DNA of 64,000 nt, taken from positions 223,219,622 to 223,283,621 of the forward strand of contig NC_053039.3 in assembly GCF_002575655.3 (NCBI RefSeq). The letters are read 5' to 3'. Each line of letters starts with the position of its first letter. Position 1 is the first letter of the stretch. Of this stretch, positions 24,504-37,153 are shown piece after piece. The notes below the pieces were generated by a model. That model did no database searches. It worked only from the letters and a program-made list of their open reading frames with translations, and was not told the origin of the DNA. Both the position numbers and the translations under genes were made by a program. The DNA comes from Aegilops tauschii subsp. strangulata (Eukaryota; Streptophyta; Magnoliopsida; Poales; Poaceae).

Positions 24504-25552
24504 TAAATTCTTATGCGTTCGTCTGTTAGAAAAAAAAGGTTTTTCAGAATTTCGTATGTGGGCCGTGTGTTGTGGCCCAGCGAAGCTAGCCCACTTATTT
24601 TTCTGCCCACACAGCAGGGAAAAATCTATTTCACACTCAGGCCGACAAATAGTCGGAGCTTCGCACAAGACAATAATTAATGGGCTGGCATTTTTCTTTG
24701 TTTCTGTTTTTTACTTCTATTTTATTCTCCTTTCCCCGTCTTTTTTTTCTTTCAAGTTTATTTTTCTTGGAGAATTTATTTCATTAATTCAACATTCTCA
24801 AAAAACGTTCAGAATTTCAAAATAAATATTAAATTTTGGAAAATGTTCAGAATTACAATTTTTTTGCTATTTTGGAAAATATTCGGATCTTGATAAAAGT
24901 TTTTTCCATTTTTCTATTGTGTCATTTTTTTATTGTTTTTCAAGAAATTTTGAGATTTCGAAAAAGAAAATGGCATTTTAAAAAATGCTCCAAATTTGAA
25001 AATATTCTTGATTTAGTGAAATTTTCACAATTCAAAATAATTTTCGCGTATAAAGGATACACATTTTCAAAAAATGTTATGGATTTTCAATATATGTTCC
25101 CATTTTAAAAAATGTTAATAAATTCATAGAATGTCCATTATTTTATAAAAAAAACTGGTGTGTTCAAAAAATGTTTGTGAATTTTAAATGAATTTTCTGT
25201 TTCAAATTTTGTTCGCATTTTCATGAAAGTGTACATAATTTTTAAAAACATGTTCAGGATTTAAAAACATATTCACAAACTTCATACCTTAAAATCTCCT
25301 TGATTGAAAGGGAAAGTAGATTAAATAATTCATGGGCCTTCTCTGGCGTATGATGACGTAACAAAACTCTTAAATGCCCTTGATTATTGAATGAAAAAAT
25401 AGCAGATTGATTACTTCACACTCGGCAAAAGCGAGAAGGTAAATGTTTCTTTTTCACGTGCACACAAGGTTTTGCTTGCACATATAATCCTCACTAACTT
25501 TAAATGCATATTATTTTTTCTCCCGTTGCAACGCACAGGCATATGTGCTAGT

Positions 25553-26323
25553 CTATCATAAAGATTATATAGTACAAGCCACGTAGACACCGACAAGACA
25601 AAAACTAAAAAGACAACATATCGCTAGCCTTTGCATAAAGAAAAATCAGTCAAGAAAGAAAATTACAGTCAAGACCAGAAATTTCCTGGGCATGACACCA
25701 ACGACCCTCACCTGCCTCTACACATCACCAAAGCAGCCACCAAAGGAAAAACTAAGGATCAACTCCTCACCCGAGCTCGACGCGACAACATCGTTGATAT
25801 GCAGCTTTGCGGACCTCCAAGGTGGCTCACCAAATGTGAAGTCATTGATGTTGAACGAATCAGACCAGGACAACACACTGGACACGTCATCAAACTTCAG
25901 ATTTGTCACCCCTTCACGACTAAGACGTCAAAGGAGGAAACCTTACCTGCCAGCCACCAATCACAAACCCAACACACGATCCGTCTTCCAGATGTCGTTG
26001 ATGTAGACCACAATCTGCATCCGCTCCTTGACTACCTCCAAGATCCGCGCCGGCACTGGAGCATATGTCGTCACAACGATAGAGCCCGAGGACACAAGTC
26101 TGCCACAATGATGTCGCCGCCGCGACGACATCCCTGCTTGGATAGGCTAGTTCCCAAATCCATCACCAACCATAGACCTGATCGCCTTGTCAGGGGAGGA
26201 ATTGGAGCTTCTTTTTTCAGCGTCGCAGCCGCCGAAACCAAGACGACGAACGTCCCAAAACCTAACCTACTAGGGCCCTATAACCTAAAGCTACCTCGTC
26301 CCCACGGGCGGGATCCAGCGACC
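25553..26323. other. Unassigned DNA, moderately GC-rich on its right half
   Basis: A 231-codon open frame (25631-26326 +) exists but has no recognisable domain and a composition suggesting a non-coding strand. The minus strand has exon-like texture but no start-to-stop gene. It could be a degraded LINE leader or a captured gene piece. I assign nothing. Confidence 0.3.
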
Positions 26324-27484
26324 TGATACGTCTCCAAGTATCTACTTTTCCTAACACTTTTGCTCTATTTTGGACTCTAATTTACATTATTTGAATAAAA
26401 CTAACCCCAACCGACGCTGTTATCAACGGAACACCTTGATGATGTTTTTGTGAGGAAATAAAAGTTTTCAGAATTCAACAAAAATTTACGAATAATTATT
26501 TTGGAATTAATAAAAATACTAGGAAAATATATATTGGAGGGGGCCACCATAGAGACACAAGCTCAGGTCGCACCCCCTAGGGTGCGCCACATGAGCTTGT
26601 GGGCCCCTCGAGCCTCTGTTTGCCTTACCTCCAAGTCCATAAGTATTGTCTTCCCAAGAAAAAAAGGAGAGAAAGTTTCATCGCGTTTTACGATACAGAG
26701 CCGCTGCCACCTCTTGTTCTTCATCGGAAGGGCTGATCGGGAGTCCGTTCAGGGCTCCGGAGAGGGGGGATTCGTCGCCATCATCATGAACATCCCTTCT
26801 CCATCAACAACTTCATGATGCTCACAACCGGGAGTGAGTAATTTCTTCGTAGGCTTGTTGGATGATGATGGAGATGGATGAGATTCATCATGTAATCGGA
26901 TCAATTTGTTAGGGCTGCTTGACCCCTAGTATCCACTATGTTCTGGGATTGATGTTACTATGCTTAATGCTTGTCACTAGGGCCGAGTGCCATGATTTCA
27001 AATCTGAACCTATTATGTTTTCATGAATATATATGAGTTCTTGATCCTATCTGCTAGTTATATGCACTTGTTATTGTTCTGAACCGTAGCCCCCAAGGTG
27101 ACAATAATTGGGATACTCTCTGGGGATGAATGTAATTCGAGGAGTTCATGTATTCACCATGTGTTAATGCTTTGACCTTAATTACCTTAGATTTCCTTAA
27201 GGACCCCTCTGCCACGGGAGGATAGGACAAAAGATGTCATGCAAGTTCTTATTATAAGCATGTGTGACTATATACAGAATACATGCCTACATTAGATTGA
27301 TGAATTGGAGCTATTGTGTATCGCTCTAGGCTGTGACTCTTATATGATGAATGTCATCCAAATATCCATCGCTGATCCAATGCCCATGCTTTGATTTTTT
27401 TTGCCAAGTTACTATTATTGTTGCTACTGTTCCAACTACTACAAAAACTGTTACTATTGCTACTATTACCGCTACTATCAAACT

Positions 27485-29264
27485 TGTTGGAAATATGCCC
27501 TAGAGGCAATAATAAATAGGTTATTATTATATTTCCTTGTTCATGATAATCGTTTATTATCCATGCTAGAATTGTATTGATAGGAAACTCAGATACATGT
27601 GTGGATACATAGACAACACCATGTCCCTAGTAAGCCTCTAGTTGACTAGCTCGTTGATCAATAGATGGTTACGGTTTCCTGACCATGGACATTGGATGTC
27701 GTTGATAACGGGATCACATCATTAGGAGAATGATGTGATGGACAAGACCCAATCCTAAGCCTAGCACGAGATCGTGTAGTTCGTTTGCTCAGAGCTTTTC
27801 TAATGTCAAGTATCATTTCCTTAGACTATGAGATTGTGCAACTCCCGGATACCGTAGGAATGCTTTGGGTGTACCAAACGTCACAACGTAACTGGGTGGC
27901 TATAAAGGTGCACTACAGGTATCTCCGAAAGTGTCTGTTGGGTTGGCACGAATCGAGACTGGGATTTGTCACTCCGTGTAAACGGAGAGGTATCTCTGGG
28001 CCCACTCGGTAGGACATCATCATAATGTGCACAATGTGACCAAGGAGTTGATCACGGGATGATGTGAGTTACGGAACGAGTAAAGAGACTTGCCGGTAAC
28101 GAGATTGAACAAGGTATCGGGATACCGACGATCGAATCTCGGGCAAGTAACATACCGATAGACAAAGGGAATTGTATACGGGATTGATTGAATCCCCGAC
28201 ATCGTGGTTCATCCGATGAGATCATCGTGGAACATGTGGGAACCAACATGGGTATCCAGATCCCGCTGTTGGTTATTGACCGGAGAACGTCTCGGTCATG
28301 TCTGCATGGTTCCCGAACCCGTAGGGTCTACACACTTAAGGTTCGATGACGCTAGGGTTATAGGGAAAGTATGTACGTGGTTACCGAATGTTGTTCGGAG
28401 TCCCGGATGAGATCCCAGACGTCACGAGGAGTTCCGGAATGGTCCGGAGGTAAAGATTTATATATGGGAAGTCCTGTTTTGGACACCGGAAAAGTTTCGG
28501 GTGTTATCGGTAATGTACCGGGACCACCGGGAGGGTCCCGGGGGTCCACCAAGTGGGGCCACCAGCCCCAGAAGGCTGCGTGGGCCAAGTGTGGGAGGGG
28601 ACCAGCCCCAGGTGGGCTGGTGTGCCCCCCCACCAAGGCCCAAGGCGCATGGGAGAGTGGGAGGGGGCAAACCCTAGGTCCAGATGGGCCTTAAGGCCCA
28701 CCCTAGTGGCCCCCCCCTCTCCTCCCCTTGGCCGCACCCTAGATGGGTTTGGGGGCTGCCGCCACCCCTGGGGAGGGAACCCTAGGTGGGGGCGCAGCCC
28801 TCCCTCTCCCCCTATATATAGTGGAGGCAAAGGGGCAGCCCAACGCACGAAGTTCTTCTTCTCTTGGCGCAGCCCTTCCCCTCTTCCTCCTCCTCTCCCG
28901 CGGTGCTTGGTGAAGCCCTGCGGGATTGCCACGCTCCTCCACCACCACCACGCCGTCGTGCTGCTGCTGGACGGAGTCTTCCCCAACCTCTCCCTCTCTC
29001 CTTGCTGGATCAAGGCGTGGGAGACGTCACCGGGCTGCACGTGTGTTTAACGCGGAGGCACCGTTCTTCGGTGCTTAGATCGGAATCAACCGCGATCTGA
29101 ATCGCTACGAGTACGACTCCTTCATCCGCGTTCTTGCAACGCTTCCGCATCGCGATCTACAAGGGTATGTAGATGCACTCCCCTTCCCCTCGTTGCTAGA
29201 GTACTCCATAGATTGATCTTGGTGATGCGTACAAAATTTTGAATTTCTGCTACGTTCCCCAACA
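27485..29264 (+). repeat. 5' LTR of Copia B
   Basis: TGTTGGAAATATGCCC...CCCCAACA. The TATA box lies within CCCTATATATAGTGGAGG near 28811-28828. A 165-codon open frame across 28553-29050 is GC-skewed LTR sequence that recurs with length differences at 35539 and is not a gene. Confidence 0.94.
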
Positions 29265-32200
29265 GTGGCATCATGAGCTAGGTCTATGCGTAGTTTCTAT
29301 GCACGAGTAGAGCACAAAGCAGTTGTGGGCGTAGATGTTGCCAATTCTTCTTGCCGCTACTAGTCTTATCTTGTTTCGGCGGCATTGTGGGATGAAGCGG
29401 CCCGGACCGACCTTACACGTACGCTTACGTGAGATAGGTTCCACCGACTGACATGCACTAGTTGCATAAGGTGGCTAGCGGGTGTCTGTCTCTCCCACTT
29501 TAGTCGGAACGGATTCGATGAAAAGGGTCCTTATGAAGGGTAAATAGAAATTGGCATATCACGTTGTGGTTTTACGTAGGTAAGAAACGTTCTTGCTAGA
29601 AACCTATACAAGCCACGTAAAAACTTGCAACAACAATTAGAGGACGTCTAACTTGTTTTTGCAGCATGTGCTATGTGATGTGATATGGCCAGAAGATATG
29701 ATGAATGATATATGTGATGTATGAGATTGATCATATTCTTGTAATAGGGATCACGACTTGCATGTCGATGAGTATGACAACCGGCAGGAGCCATAGGACT
29801 TGTCTTTATTTTTTGTATGACCTGCGTGTCATTGAATAACGCCATGTAAATTACTTTACTTTATTGCTAAGCGCGTTAGCCATAGAAGTAGAAGTAATCG
29901 TTGGCGTGACAACTTCATGAAGACACAATGATGGAGATCATGGTGATGGAGATCATGGTGTCATGCCGGTGACAAAGATGATCATGGTGCCCCGAAGATG
30001 GAGATCAAAGGAGCAAAATGATATTGGCCATATCATGTCACTATTTGATTGCATGTGATGTTTATCATGTTATGCATCTTATTTGCTTAGAACGACGGTA
30101 GCATAAATAAGATGATCCCTCACTAAAATTTCAAGAGACGTGTTCCCCCTAACTGTGCACCGTTGCGAAGGTTCGTTGTTTCGAAGCACCACGTGATGAT
30201 CGGGTGTGATAGATTCTAACGTTCGAATACAACGGGTGTTGACGAGCCTAGCATGTACAGACATGGCCTCGGAACACATGCGAAACACTTAGGTTGACTT
30301 GACGAGCCTAGCATGTACAGACATGGCCTCGGAACACAAGAGACCGAAAGGTCGAACATGAGTCGCATAGTAGATACGATCAACATGGAGATGTTCACCG
30401 ATGATGACTAGTCCGTCTCACGTGATGATCGGACACGGCCTAGTTTGACTCGGATCATGTATCACTTAGATGACTAGAGGGATGTCTATCTGAGTGGGAG
30501 TTCATTCAATAATCAGATGAACTTCATTATCATGAACATAGTCAAAAGGTCTTTGCAAATTATGTCATACGCTTTAGTTCTACTATTTAAGATATGTTCC
30601 TAGAGAAAATTTAGTTGAAAGTTGGTAGTAGCAATTATGCGGACTGGGTCCGTAAACTGAGGATTGTCCTCATTGCTGCACAGAAGGCTTATGTCCTTAA
30701 TGCACCGCTCGGTGTGCTGGACCTCACGTCGTCCGTAGATGTTGCGAAACATCTGACATACACGTTTTGATGACTACGTGATAGTTCAGTGCGTAATGCT
30801 AACGGTTTAGAATTGTGGCACCAAAGACGGTTTTTAAAACGTCGCAGAACATATGAGATGTTCCGAAGACTGAAATCGGGATTTCAGACTAGTGCCCACG
30901 TCAAGAGGTATGAGACCTCTGACAAGTTTCTTAAGCCTGCAGACTAAGGGAGAAAAGCTCAATCGTTGAGCATGTGCTCAGATTGTCTGAGTACCACAAT
31001 CGCTTGAATCGAGTGGGAGTTAATCTCCCAGATGAGATAGTGATAGTTCTCCATAGTCACTGCCACCAAGCTAGTAGAGCTTCGTGATGAACTATAACAT
31101 ATTAGGGATAGTTATGATGATCCTTGAGCTATTCGCGATGTTTGACACCGCGAGAGTAGAAATCAAGAAGGAGCATCAATTGTTGATGGTTAGTAAAACC
31201 ACTAGTTTAAGAAGGGCAAGGGCAAAAGGGATACTTCATGAAACAGCAAGTCGTTTGCTGCTCTAGTGAAGAATCCCAAGGTTGAACCCAAACCCGAGAC
31301 TAAGTGCTTCTGTAATGAGGGGAACGGTCACTGAAGCAGTACTACCCTAGATACTTGGTAGATGAGAAGGCAGGCAAGGTCGACAGAAGTATATCGGATA
31401 TACGTTATATGAATGTGTACTTTACTAGTACTCCTAGCAGCACCAGGGTATTAGATACCGGTTCGGTTGCTAAGTGTTAGTAACTCGAAATAAAAGCTGT
31501 GGAATAAATGGAGACTAGCTAAAGGTGAGATGATGATGTGTGTTGGAAGTGTTTCCAAGGTTGATGTGATCAAACATCGCATGCTCCCTCTATCATCGAG
31601 ATTGGTGTTTGCGTTGAGCATAAACATGATTGGATTATGTTTATCGCAATACGGTTATTCATTTAAGGAGAATAATGGTTACTCTGTTTATTTGAATAAT
31701 ACCTTCAATGGTCTTGCACCTAAAATGAATCTCGATCGTAGTGATACACATGTTCATGCCAAAAGATATAAGATAGTAATGATAGTACCACATACTTGTG
31801 GCACTGCCACTTGAGTCATATTGGTATAGAACGCATGAAGAAGCTCCATGTAGACGGATATTTGGACTCACTCGTTTTTGAAAAGAATGAGACATGCGAA
31901 CCATGTCTATTGGTATATATGCATGAAGAAACTCCATGCAGATGGATCGTTTGGACTCACTTGATTTTGAATCACTTGAGACATGCAAATCACATGGGCA
32001 AGATGACTGAAAGGCCTCGTTTTCAGTAAGATGGAACAAGAGAGCAACTTATTGGAAGTAATACATTTTGATGTATGCAGTCCAATGAGTGCTAAGGCAT
32101 GCAGTGGATATCGTTATGTTCTTACTTCACAGATGATTTGAGTAGATGCTGAGTGTATTTACTTGATGAAACACAAGTCTGAATTATTGAAAGGTTCAAG

Positions 32201-34340
32201 TAATTTCAGAGTGAAGTTGAAGATCGTCGTGACAAGAGGATAAAATGTCTGTGATATGATCATAGATATGAGTATCTGAGTTAGGAGTTTTGCACAAAAT
32301 TAAGACATTGTGGAAAGTGTTTCACAATTAATACCGCCTGGAACACCATAGTGTGATGGTGTGTCCGAACATCATAACTGCACCCTATTGGATATGGTGT
32401 ATACCATGATGTCTCTTATCGAATTACCACTATCGTTTACGGGTTAGGCATTAGAGACAACCGCATTCGCTTTAAAAGGGGCACCACGCAATTCCATTGA
32501 GACGACACCGTTTAGAGAAACCTAAGTTGTCGTTTCTTAAAAGTTTGGGGCTGCGAAGCTTATGTGAAAAAGTTTCAGGCTGATAAGCTCGAACCCAAAG
32601 CGGATAAATACATCTTCATAAGAATACCCAAAACAGTTGGGTATACCTCCTATTTCAGATCTGGAAGCAAAAGTAATTGCTTCTAGAAACGAGTCCTTTC
32701 TCGAGGAAAAGTTTCTCTCGAAAGAATTGAGTGGGAGGATGGTGGAGACTTGATAAGGTTATTGAACCGTCACTTCAACTAGTGTGTAGCAGGGCACAGG
32801 AAGTTGTTCCTGTGGCACCTATACCAATTGAAGTGGAAGCTTATGATAGTGATCATGAAACTTTGGATCAAGTCACCACCAAACCTCGTAGGACGACGAG
32901 GATGCGTGTTACTTCAGGGTGGCACGTGATCCTATCTGAGATATCAAGTTGTTGGACAATACTGAACCTACGAGCTGTGGAGAAGCGATGGTGGGCCCAT
33001 ATTCCGACAAATGGTTAGAAGCCATGAAATCCGAGATAAATGGATCTTTGAGAAGAAGACGGACGTGGACGGTAATGTTACCGTCTATGAAGCTCGACTT
33101 GTGGCAAAGAGTATTTCCACAAGTTCAAGGAGTTGACTACGATGAGATTTTCTCATCCGTAGCGATGCTTAAGTCCGTCGGAATCATGTTAGCATTAGCT
33201 GCATTTATGAAATCTGGCAGATGGATGTCAAAACAAGTTTCCTTACCAGTTTTCGTAAGGAAAGGTTGTATGTGATACAATCAGAAAGGTTTTGTCAATC
33301 CTAAGGATGCTAAAAGGTATGCTAGCTCCAGCGATCCTTCCATGGATTAGAGCAAGCATCTCGGAGTCAGAATATACGCTTTGATGGAGTGATCAAAGTT
33401 TTTGGGTTTATACAAAGTTTGTTAGAAACTTGTATTTACAATAAAGTGAGTGGGAGCGCTACAACATTTCTGATAAGTATATGTGAATGACATATTGTTG
33501 ATCCGAAATGATGTAGAATTTCGGGAAAGCATAAAGGGTTGTTTGAAAGGAGTTTTTCAAAGGAAAACCTGGATAAAGCTGCTTACATATTGGGCATCAA
33601 GATCTATAGAGATAGATCAAGACGCCTGATGATACTTTCAAAGAATGCACACCTTGACATGATTTTGAAAGAGTTCAAAATAGATCAGCAAAGAAGGAGT
33701 TCTTGGCTGTGTTACAAGGTGTGAGTATTGAGTAAGACTCAAGACCTGACCACAGCAGAAGAGAGAGAAAGGACGAAGGTCGTCCCCTATGCTTTAGATG
33801 TAGGCTCAATAGTATGCTATGTTGTGTACCGCACATGTAGTGTGCCTTGCCATGAGTTGGTCAAGGGGTACAATAGTGATCCGGGAATGGATCACATGAC
33901 AGCGGTCGAACTTATCCTTAGTATCTAGTGGACTAAGGAATTTTCTCGATTATGGAGGTGAAAAGGAGTTCGTCGTAAAGGGTTACGTCGATGCGAACTT
34001 TGACACTAATCCGGATGACTCTGAGTAGTAAACTGGATTCGTATAGTAGAGCAATTACTTGAAATGGCTCCAAGTAGCGCGTGGTAGCATCCACAAGATG
34101 ACATAGATATTCGTAAAGCACACACGGATCTGAAAGGTTCAGACCCGTTGACTAATAACCTCTCTCACAAGCATAACATGATCAAACTAGAACTCATTGA
34201 GTGTTAATCACATAGTGATGTGAACTAGATTGTTGACTCTAGTAAACTCTTTGGATGTTGGTCACATGGTGATGTGACCTGTCAGTGTTAATCACATGGT
34301 GATGTGAACTAGATTATTGACTCTAGTGCAAGTGGGAGAC
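29265..34340 (+). pseudogene. Decayed gag-pol of Copia B
   Basis: Primer site GTGGCATCATGAGCTAGG follows the 5' LTR. As in Copia A, gag (about 30480-31350), an incomplete zinc knuckle, protease VLDTG-like (near 31450: VLDTGSV), an integrase start (HCHLSHIGIERMKKLH, from 31796), RT fragments (about 33000-33700) and RNase H traces (about 33700-34140) can be followed only in broken pieces. Features private to this copy are a re-inserted 38-bp segment at 30241-30278 duplicating 30301-30338, and a tandemly repeated block before the polypurine tract (34201-34329). The 88-bp duplication near 31831-31995 is shared with Copia A. Confidence 0.85.
34201..34329 (+). repeat. Tandem repeat before the polypurine tract of Copia B
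   Basis: The phrase TTAATCACATRGTGATGTGA plus CTAGATTRTTGACTCTAGT occurs at about 34204 and 34289, with a shorter copy at about 34258. Copia A has only one copy (8221-8260). Such variation arises easily by slippage during reverse transcription. Confidence 0.75.
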
Positions 34341-36121
34341 TGTTGGAAATATGCCCTAGAGGCAATAATAAATAGGTTATTATTATATTTCCTTGTTCAT
34401 GATAATCGTTTATTATCCATGCTAGAATTGTATTGATAGGAAACTCAGATACATGTGTGGATACATAGACAACACCATGTCCCTAGTAAGCCTCTAGTTG
34501 ACTAGCTCGTTGATCAATAGATGGTTACGGTTTCCTGACCATGGACATTGGATGTCGTTGATAACGGGATCACATCATTAGGAGAATGATGTGATGGACA
34601 AGACCCAATCCTAAGCCTAGCACGAGATCGTGTAGTTCGTTTGCTCAGAGCTTTTCTAATGTCAAGTATCATTTCCTTAGACTATGAGATTGTGCAACTC
34701 CCGGATATCGTAGGAATGCTTTGGGTGTACCAAACGTCACAACGTAACTGGGTGGCTATAAAGGTGCACTACAGGTATCTCCAAAAGTGTCTGTTGGGTT
34801 GGCACGAATCGAGACTGGGATTTGTCACTCCATGTAAACGGAGAGGTATCTCTGGGCCCACTCGGTAGGACATCAACATAATGTGCACAATGTGACCAAG
34901 GAGTTGATCACGGGATGATGTGAATTACGGAACGAGTAAAGAGACTTGCCGGTAACGAGATTGAACAAGGTATCGGGATACCGACGATCGAATCTCGGGC
35001 AAGTAACATACCGATAGACAAAGGGAATTGTATACGGGATTGATTGAATCCCCGACATCGTGGTTCATCCGATGAGATCATCGTGGAACATGTGGGAACC
35101 AACATGGGTATCCAGATCCCGCTGTTGGTTATTGACCGGAGAACGTCTCGGTCATGTCTGCATGGTTCCCGAACCCGTAGGGTCTACACACTTAAGGTTC
35201 GATGACGCTAGGGTTATAGGGAAAGTATGTACGTGGTTACCGAATGTTGTTCGGAGTCCCGGATGAGATCCCGGACGTCACGAGGAGTTCCGGAATGGTC
35301 CGGAGGTAAAGATTTATATATGGGAAGTCCTGTTTTGGACACCGGAAAAGTTTCGGGTGTTATCGGTAATGTACCGGGACCACCGGGAGGGTCCCGGGGG
35401 TCCACCAAGTGGGGCCACCAGCCCCAGAAGGCTGCGTGGGCCAAGTGTGGGAGGGGACCAGCCCCAGGTGGGCTGGTGTGCCCCCCACCAAGGCCCAAGG
35501 CGCATGGGAGAGTGGGAGGGGGCAAACCCTAGGTCCAGATGGGCCTTAAGGCCCACCCTAGTGGCGCCCCCCCCTCTCCTCCCCTTGGCCGCACCCTAGA
35601 TGGGTTTGGGGGCTGCCGCCACCCCTGGGGAGGTAACCCTAGGTGGGGGCGCAGCCCTCCCTCTCCCCCTATATATAGTGGAGGCAAAGGGGCAGCCCAA
35701 CGCACGAAGTTCTTCTTCTCTTGGCGCAGCCCTTCCCCTCTTCCTCCTCCTCTCCCGCGGTGCTTGGTGAAGCCCTGCGGGATTGCCACGCTCCTCCACC
35801 ACCACCACGCCGTCGTGCTGCTGCTGGACGGAGTCTTCCCCAACCTCTCCCTCTCTCCTTGCTGGATCAAGGCGTGGGAGACGTCACCGGGCTGCACGTG
35901 TGTTGAACGCGGAGGCACCGTTCTTCGGTGCTTAGATTGGAATCAACCGCGATTTGAATCGCTACGAGTACGACTCCTTCATCCGCATTCTTGCAACGCT
36001 TCCGCATCGCGATCTACAAGGGTATGTAGATGCACTCCCCTTCCCCTCGTTGCTAGAGTACTCCATAGATTGATCTTGGTGATGCGTAGAAAATTTTGAA
36101 TTTCTGCTACGTTCCCCAACC
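34341..36121 (+). repeat. 3' LTR of Copia B
   Basis: The LTR is 1781 bp, nearly identical to the 5' copy. The terminal base is C where A is expected. The AAACT target duplication follows. Confidence 0.94.
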
Positions 36122-36388
36122 AAACTATCATACTACTATGCTACTGATACTTTGCTGTAGAGAAATACTTCTTAAGTGTGGTTGAATTGACAACTCAACT
36201 GCAAAGGCTTATAAATATTCTTTGGCTCCCCTTTTGTCGAATCAAATAATTTGGGTGAAATACTACCCTTGAAGATTGTTGCGATCCCCTATACTTGTGG
36301 GTCATCAAGACTATTTTCTGGCGCCGTTGCCAAGGAGCATAGCTCTATTTGTTAAGTTCACTTGGGAGTTAAGTATCTGTTGATCACT

Positions 36389-36538
36389 ATGAAGAATCTG
36401 AAAGAGTCTAAGACCAAGATTATGCCCTCTAGGACGAGGGGAGGTAAGGAACTGCTAACTAGCTCTGCACTTGATTCGCCTTATGTTTTAAGTCGACTTG
36501 CGACACCACCACCTACGATGCGACTTTCTCACCCGTAG
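36389..36538 (+). pseudogene. Gypsy gag N-terminus fused to Copia sequence
   Basis: The frame begins MKNLKESKTKIMPSRTRGG, the start of a Gypsy gag after a tRNA-Asp type primer site. At about codon 42 it crosses the CTAC junction into Copia C and stops at TAG 36536-36538. The 49-residue chimera is a by-product of the deletion or recombination and is unlikely to have a role. Confidence 0.7.
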
Positions 36539-36540
36539 CG

Positions 36541-37119
36541 ATGCTTAAGTCTGTTATAATCATGTTAGCAATTGTCGTATTTTATGATTATGAAAGCTGG
36601 CAAATGGACGTCAAAACTGCATTCCTTAACGGGTTTCTTAAAGAAGAGTTGTATATGATGCAACCAGAAGGTTTTGTCGATCCTAAGGGTGCTACCAAAG
36701 TGTGCAAGCTCCAGCGATCCATCTATGGACTGGTGCAAGCATCTCAGAGTTGGAATATACGTTTTGATGAGGTGATCAAAGCATATGGTTTTATACAGAC
36801 TTATGGTGAAGCTTGTATTTATAAGAAAGTGAGTGGGAGCTCTGTAGCATTTCTGATATTATATGTGGATGTCATATTGCTGATTGGAAATGATATAGAA
36901 TTTCTGGATAGCATAAAAGGATATTTGAATAAGATTTTTTCAATGAAAGACCTCGGTGAAGCTGCTTACATATTGGGCATCAAGATCTATAGGGATAGAT
37001 CAAGACGCTTAATAGGACTTTCACAAAGCACATACCTTGACAAAGTTCTGAAGAAGTTCAAAATGGACCAGTCAAAGAAAGGGTTCTTGCATGTGTTCCA
37101 AGGTGTGAAATTGAGTTAG
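36541..37119 (+). pseudogene. Copia reverse transcriptase fragment
   Basis: An open frame of 192 codons covers WQMDVKTAFLNGFLKEELYM, QPEGFVDP, the palm motif (YVDV where the family has YVDD), then SMKDLGEAAYILGIKIYRDR and QSTYLDKVLKKF. The second catalytic Asp is changed to Val and the frame lacks the RT N-terminus. It ends at TAG just before the RNase H part, so activity is not expected. Confidence 0.85.
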
Positions 37120-37153
37120 ACTCAAAGCCCGACCACGACAAAAGATAGAGAGA

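Larger units (their letters stand above)
23907..25551 (+). mobile_element. Non-autonomous Helitron 3, carrying nested MITEs
   Basis: It starts TACTAATAAAGCAAG right after the CTAG of Helitron 2 and ends CCCGTTGCAACGCACAGGC...GTGCTAG before T. Removing the 512-bp Tourist element and one 3-bp duplication leaves about 1.13 kb, close to Helitron 2. Both share segments such as CAGCGAAG...AGCCCACTTATTTTTC and GGGCCTTCTCTGGCGTATGA. No coding sequence is seen. Confidence 0.7.
27485..36121 (+). mobile_element. Copia LTR retrotransposon B, Angela/BARE-1/WIS type, complete but defective
   Basis: It is flanked by AAACT at 27480-27484 and 36122-36126. The last base of the 3' LTR is C instead of A. The two LTRs (1780 and 1781 bp) differ by about 16 substitutions and a few length changes in C runs (about 0.9%), making this the youngest datable insertion here, a few hundred thousand years at 1.3e-8 per site per year. 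The interior is nonetheless coding-dead and shares lesions with Copia A. It is inserted in a Gypsy LTR. Confidence 0.95.
26324..36516 (+). mobile_element. Gypsy retrotransposon 5' end (LTR, primer site, gag start), split by Copia B
   Basis: The LTR opens TGATACGTCTCCAAG at 26324 and ends GGGTCATCA at 36307, once the 8.6-kb Copia B (27485-36121) is removed. A primer site of the tRNA-Asp type (TGGCGCCGTTGCC, 36319 on) and a gag start at 36389 follow. The rest of the Gypsy element is missing: it is joined to Copia C at 36513-36516. The LTR is of the kind catalogued in Triticeae under names such as Sabrina, WHAM or Fatima; I do not fix the family. Confidence 0.8.

Noticed and set aside
25631..26326. 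231-codon open frame on the plus strand
   Set aside because: No recognisable domain, amino-acid composition odd, and it runs into the start of a Gypsy LTR. Not supported as a gene.
28553..29050. 165-codon open frame, with a 186-codon counterpart at 35539-36099
   Set aside because: Both lie in GC-rich LTR sequence of Copia B, differ by C-run lengths and have no domain. They are by-products of LTR composition.
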